From: JAVBSX01 sp051660685
GTDB taxonomy: Bacteria; Planctomycetota; Planctomycetia; Pirellulales; Thermoguttaceae
Reading direction: 5' to 3'
Length of the DNA stretch: 8,248 bases
Assembly (NCBI GenBank): GCA_051660685.1
Contig: JBOFQB010000073.1
Coordinates: forward strand, 1 to 8,248
Shown here: positions 6,021 through 8,248 of the stretch, piece by piece
How the letters are laid out: every line of letters starts with the position of its first letter
How positions within the stretch are numbered: position 1 is the stretch's first letter
Position numbers and translations under genes: made by a program
The notes under the pieces: model-generated
What the model saw: only the letters and a program-made list of their open reading frames with translations
Told to the model about the DNA's origin: nothing
Databases searched by the model: none

Positions 6021-8093
6021 ATGTTGGCTATGTTACCCATTTTGCGTCCCCGTTTGACTCTTCTCGGTGGCCTCTTTTTGACCTTTACTCTCGTCTTTCT
6101 CCCCAACCTCAACGCCACTGTCTACACTAATGTGACGTTTTCGGGCCGTTCGACCAATGGCAATGGCGGGGCGATTTACAACAGCAACAATATCACATTT
6201 AACAGCGGGACCAATACCTTCAGTGCCAACACGGCGTTAATGTCCGGCGGGGCAATTTACGGTAACACTACGATCAACGATGGCGTGAATGTCTTCTTTC
6301 AGAATAAGGCAAATGTATCCGGCGGAGCAATTTACGGTGATTATATCACACTCGCAGGAGGAACGAATAAGTTTGAGAACAATGTGGTAAGTAGTTCCAG
6401 CAACTACATCTATGGCGGGGCAATTTACGGGAGGAACTCTGTCACGCTTTCCGATGGCGAGAACACATTCACGAATAATGCAGTAAGCGGTTCCAGCAAT
6501 TACGGCTATTACGTCTGCGGCGGGGCGATTTACGGCGGTGATGATGTCACGCTTTCCGATGGTGAGAACACCTTCACAAACAACACGGCAAACGGCGGCT
6601 CCTCCGGCTCCGGCTACGGCGGCGCGATTTACAGCGGCGGTGATATCACAATCAGCGGTGGGACAAATTCCTTCACAGACAACACGGCAAGCGGTTACGG
6701 TTACGGCGGTGCGATTTACGGCAATTACGTCGAACTTTCCGGTGGAGCGAACTCGTTCTTGAACAACTCGGCAGGTGGCAGCAGAGATGGTTACGGCGGG
6801 GCGATTTACAGCAAAAACACCGTCATACTTTCCAGTGGTGAGAACACGTTCACAAACAACACGGCAAGCTACGGTGGGGCGATTTACGGCAATTACGTCG
6901 AGCTTTCCGGCGGAACAAACTCATTCACGAACAACACAGCAAGCTACTACGGTAACAGTTCCGGCGGGGCGATTTCTGGCAATTACGTCGAGCTTTCCGG
7001 CGGAACAAACTCATTCACGAACAACACGGCGAGCTACTATGGTAACAGCTCAGGCGGGGCAATTTCTGGCAATTACGTCGAGCTTTCCGGCGGAACAAAC
7101 TTGTTCTCCGGCAATAATGCAAACAGTGGCGGGGCGATTTCTGGCAATTACGTCGAGCTTTCCGGCGGAACAAACTCGTTCTCCGGCAATAATGCAAACA
7201 GTGGCGGGGCGATTCACAGTGCCTATGGTGGTATCATGCTCAGTGGAGGGACGAATACCTTCTCGGGCAACTCGGCGGGAGGTAATGGCGGAGCGATTTA
7301 TATGAGTGCCTCAACCGGCAATGCATTGATTGCCAAAGATGGAGATATGCTGTTTCAGGGAAATCAGCATCGAGTTGGAACAGCCAACGAAGAAGCCAAT
7401 GCCGTTTATGTGGACTCAGGTTGGTATGGTTCACGTTTGAGTTTGGCAGCGACTGAAAGCAAAAACATTCTTTTCTACGATCCGGTGGAAAGTAACAGTG
7501 CTTACAAAACGTTGGCGATTGACATTAACAATGGAGAGGGTTATACCGGGACGATTCTGTTTGACACTTATCAATCGAAGGTTTATGGGAATACGACGGT
7601 TCATAACGGGACGATGGAATTGGCCAATGGGGCGGTTTACGGGGACGATGGTAATCGGTCCTTTACGCTTGGGGAAAATGCAACCCTCTTGCTCGATGTT
7701 CTCTCGGCGGATGTCTATTCCCGAATTATTGCCGACACGATTACGTTGAACGGGATGGTAACGGTTGATTTTTCCAGCTATCTGGCTAACCTTGCGGGTC
7801 AATCCAACATGTCGACTTTTGGCGAAATGAGTTCGTTTAGTGCGTTTGATTTTGACATGATGGTCAACGGCTTTAACCTGAGCAGCCTTTTTGTTGGGGC
7901 GGTGGACTTTGGAGGAAACATGATTGATGGCTGGGCTGGCATCAACCTTATCGGAACCCGTGGTTATGATTACACAATGGTTGATGGAAGGTTGCTGTTT
8001 ACACGAAGTGAGGTTCCTGAACCGGGAACGCTGTTGATTTTGGGACTTGCCGTTGTCGCTGCGCCGTTTGCACGACGGTTTCGTCGGCGGTAA
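6021..8093 (+). CDS. Secreted GGAI/FxxN repeat protein with PEP-CTERM anchor
   Basis: A 690-residue surface or exported protein. Residues 1-32 are a signal peptide (RPRLTLLGGLFLTFTLVFLP, ending NLNA). Residues 49-448 hold fourteen copies of a unit of about 25-35 residues, each with GGAI, a VELSGGTN-like beta strand and FxxN (FTNN, FSGN, FENN and others). GGA(ILV) plus FxxN is the signature of chlamydial polymorphic membrane protein repeats, which fold as a right-handed beta-helix. Residues 449-640 look like the beta-strand-rich tail of autotransporter passengers (TGTILFDTYQSKVYG, NGTMELANGAVYG). No membrane beta-barrel follows. Instead the chain ends with a PEP-CTERM signal: VPEPGT at 665-670, a hydrophobic stretch, then RRFRRR, which in known systems is processed by an exosortase. 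It is Gly/Asn/Ser/Tyr-rich with almost no cysteine. The role is likely adhesion or surface coat; that is inferred. ATG 6021 chosen for its ribosome site and signal peptide. Confidence 0.88.
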   Translation: MLAMLPILRPRLTLLGGLFLTFTLVFLPNLNATVYTNVTFSGRSTNGNGGAIYNSNNITFNSGTNTFSANTALMSGGAIYGNTTINDGVNVFFQNKANVSGGAIYGDYITLAGGTNKFENNVVSSSSNYIYGGAIYGRNSVTLSDGENTFTNNAVSGSSNYGYYVCGGAIYGGDDVTLSDGENTFTNNTANGGSSGSGYGGAIYSGGDITISGGTNSFTDNTASGYGYGGAIYGNYVELSGGANSFLNNSAGGSRDGYGGAIYSKNTVILSSGENTFTNNTASYGGAIYGNYVELSGGTNSFTNNTASYYGNSSGGAISGNYVELSGGTNSFTNNTASYYGNSSGGAISGNYVELSGGTNLFSGNNANSGGAISGNYVELSGGTNSFSGNNANSGGAIHSAYGGIMLSGGTNTFSGNSAGGNGGAIYMSASTGNALIAKDGDMLFQGNQHRVGTANEEANAVYVDSGWYGSRLSLAATESKNILFYDPVESNSAYKTLAIDINNGEGYTGTILFDTYQSKVYGNTTVHNGTMELANGAVYGDDGNRSFTLGENATLLLDVLSADVYSRIIADTITLNGMVTVDFSSYLANLAGQSNMSTFGEMSSFSAFDFDMMVNGFNLSSLFVGAVDFGGNMIDGWAGINLIGTRGYDYTMVDGRLLFTRSEVPEPGTLLILGLAVVAAPFARRFRRR
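6888..7214 (+). repeat. Tandem DNA repeats inside the repeat-protein gene
   Basis: Four units begin GGCAATTACGTCGAGC at 6888, 6978, 7068 and 7143, so the periods are 90, 90 and 75 bases. The first 33 bases are identical in all four. Units one and two differ at six positions, all synonymous. Units three and four differ at one base (Leu versus Ser) across about 70. An older, diverged copy starts at 6720. All periods are multiples of three, so copy-number change keeps the frame. Confidence 0.85.
8013..8090 (+). other. PEP-CTERM sorting signal of the repeat protein
   Basis: Encodes the last 26 residues: VPEPGT, a hydrophobic segment LLILGLAVVAAPFA, and a terminal RRFRRR cluster. This is the standard three-part layout recognised by exosortases, none of which is encoded in the window. 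Confidence 0.85.
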
Positions 8094-8097
8094 GACT

Positions 8098-8124
8098 TTG
8101 TAGCCGCAGAGCGGCGACCTTTTT
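8098..8124 (+). terminator. Hairpin after the repeat-protein gene, possible terminator
   Basis: TTGTAG runs into the stem GCCGC / GCGGC (8103-8107 with 8111-8115) with loop AGA, then GACC and five T (8120-8124). It lies ten bases after the stop codon. The gap before the T run makes it a modest terminator. It is also a member of a repeat family (see 8188-8209). Confidence 0.45.
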
Positions 8125-8128
8125 GTAG

Positions 8129-8178
8129 CCCAGTGCAAGGGAGCGCAAGCGACCGCAGCTCTGGGTTGGGCATTGCCC
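8129..8178. repeat. Long-range inverted repeat with nested GGGC hairpin
   Basis: CCCAG at 8129-8133 can pair with CTGGG at 8161-8165 around a purine-rich interior. GGGC / GCCC (8168-8171 with 8175-8178, loop ATT) follows immediately. No coding potential is evident. Confidence 0.4.
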
Positions 8179-8187
8179 CCCAAAAAA

Positions 8188-8209
8188 TTGTAGCTCCATC
8201 GGAGCGGCC
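8188..8209 (+). repeat. Palindromic element, TTGTAG family, copy 2
   Basis: TTGTAG is followed by the stem GCTCC / GGAGC (8193-8197 with 8201-8205), loop ATC, then GGCC. The leader TTGTAG and the CGRCC tail match the element at 8098-8119, whose stem is a different but still paired sequence. Confidence 0.55.
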
Positions 8210-8213
8210 TAAG

Positions 8214-8248
8214 TTTAGCCGCGTGTACAACGTACCGCGCGTTTTGAC
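8214..8248 (+). repeat. Palindromic element, TTTAGCCGCG family, copy 2
   Basis: TTTAGC leads to CGCG, a bulged T, GTAC, loop AAC, GTAC, CGCG (8220-8239), then CGTTTTGA. It shares the leader, loop and tail of the element at 1997-2030, with changed inner stem bases. The copy runs to the window edge. Confidence 0.6.

Noticed and set aside
6775..7305. 176-residue plus-strand frame inside the repeat gene
   Set aside because: It is an out-of-frame reading of the tandem repeats, kept open by their three-base periodicity; the product is repetitive and has no start signal.

Overview
The window reads as a stretch of a chromosome from the PVC group, most probably Planctomycetota. I infer this from three things seen in the sequence: a C-terminal PEP-CTERM-type sorting signal, a secreted protein built from GGAI/FxxN repeats of the kind best known from chlamydial polymorphic membrane proteins, and intergenic regions crowded with short palindromic elements. 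No rRNA, tRNA, CRISPR array, transposase or phage gene is visible. The taxonomic call is an inference from gene style, not a marker-gene result.

Layout. Positions 1-481 hold at most the tail of an upstream gene, then a cluster of palindromic elements and a good sigma70-like promoter (379-407). At 482-1933 (+) lies a membrane-anchored RND/HlyD-type efflux adaptor with no pump or outer-membrane partner in view. Positions 1934-2491 are a gene-free, hairpin-dense gap containing a second copy of the palindromic cluster. A multi-cluster iron-sulphur flavoprotein of the GltD type (2492-4111, -) follows. It appears to lack the NAD(P)H-binding subdomain. Upstream of it on the same strand is a small, very basic protein gene (4192-4374, -). 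After a divergent intergenic region of about 300 bases come a secreted gluzincin metallopeptidase (4673-5821, +) and, behind its own promoter (TTGACA, 17 bases, TAGACT), a 690-residue secreted GGAI/FxxN repeat protein ending in PEP-CTERM (6021-8093, +). The right edge (8094-8248) is again packed with hairpin elements.

How the genes may work together. Both plus-strand genes on the right encode exported proteins, and the peptidase could act at the cell envelope near the repeat protein, but each seems to have its own transcription signals and no functional link is shown. The adaptor and the flavoprotein are convergent and look unrelated.

Most worth a second look: the pairing of a Pmp-like GGAI/FxxN passenger with a PEP-CTERM anchor instead of an autotransporter barrel; the synonymous-only divergence between two of its tandem repeats; the seven palindromic elements with seven-base stems that vary in sequence while staying paired and keep a constant TTATGGTA flank; and the flavoprotein with a deleted pyridine-nucleotide domain. 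Of the track's candidate starts, the TTG codons at 461, 4586 and 5928 were replaced by later starts supported by ATG/GTG codons, ribosome binding sites or promoters.
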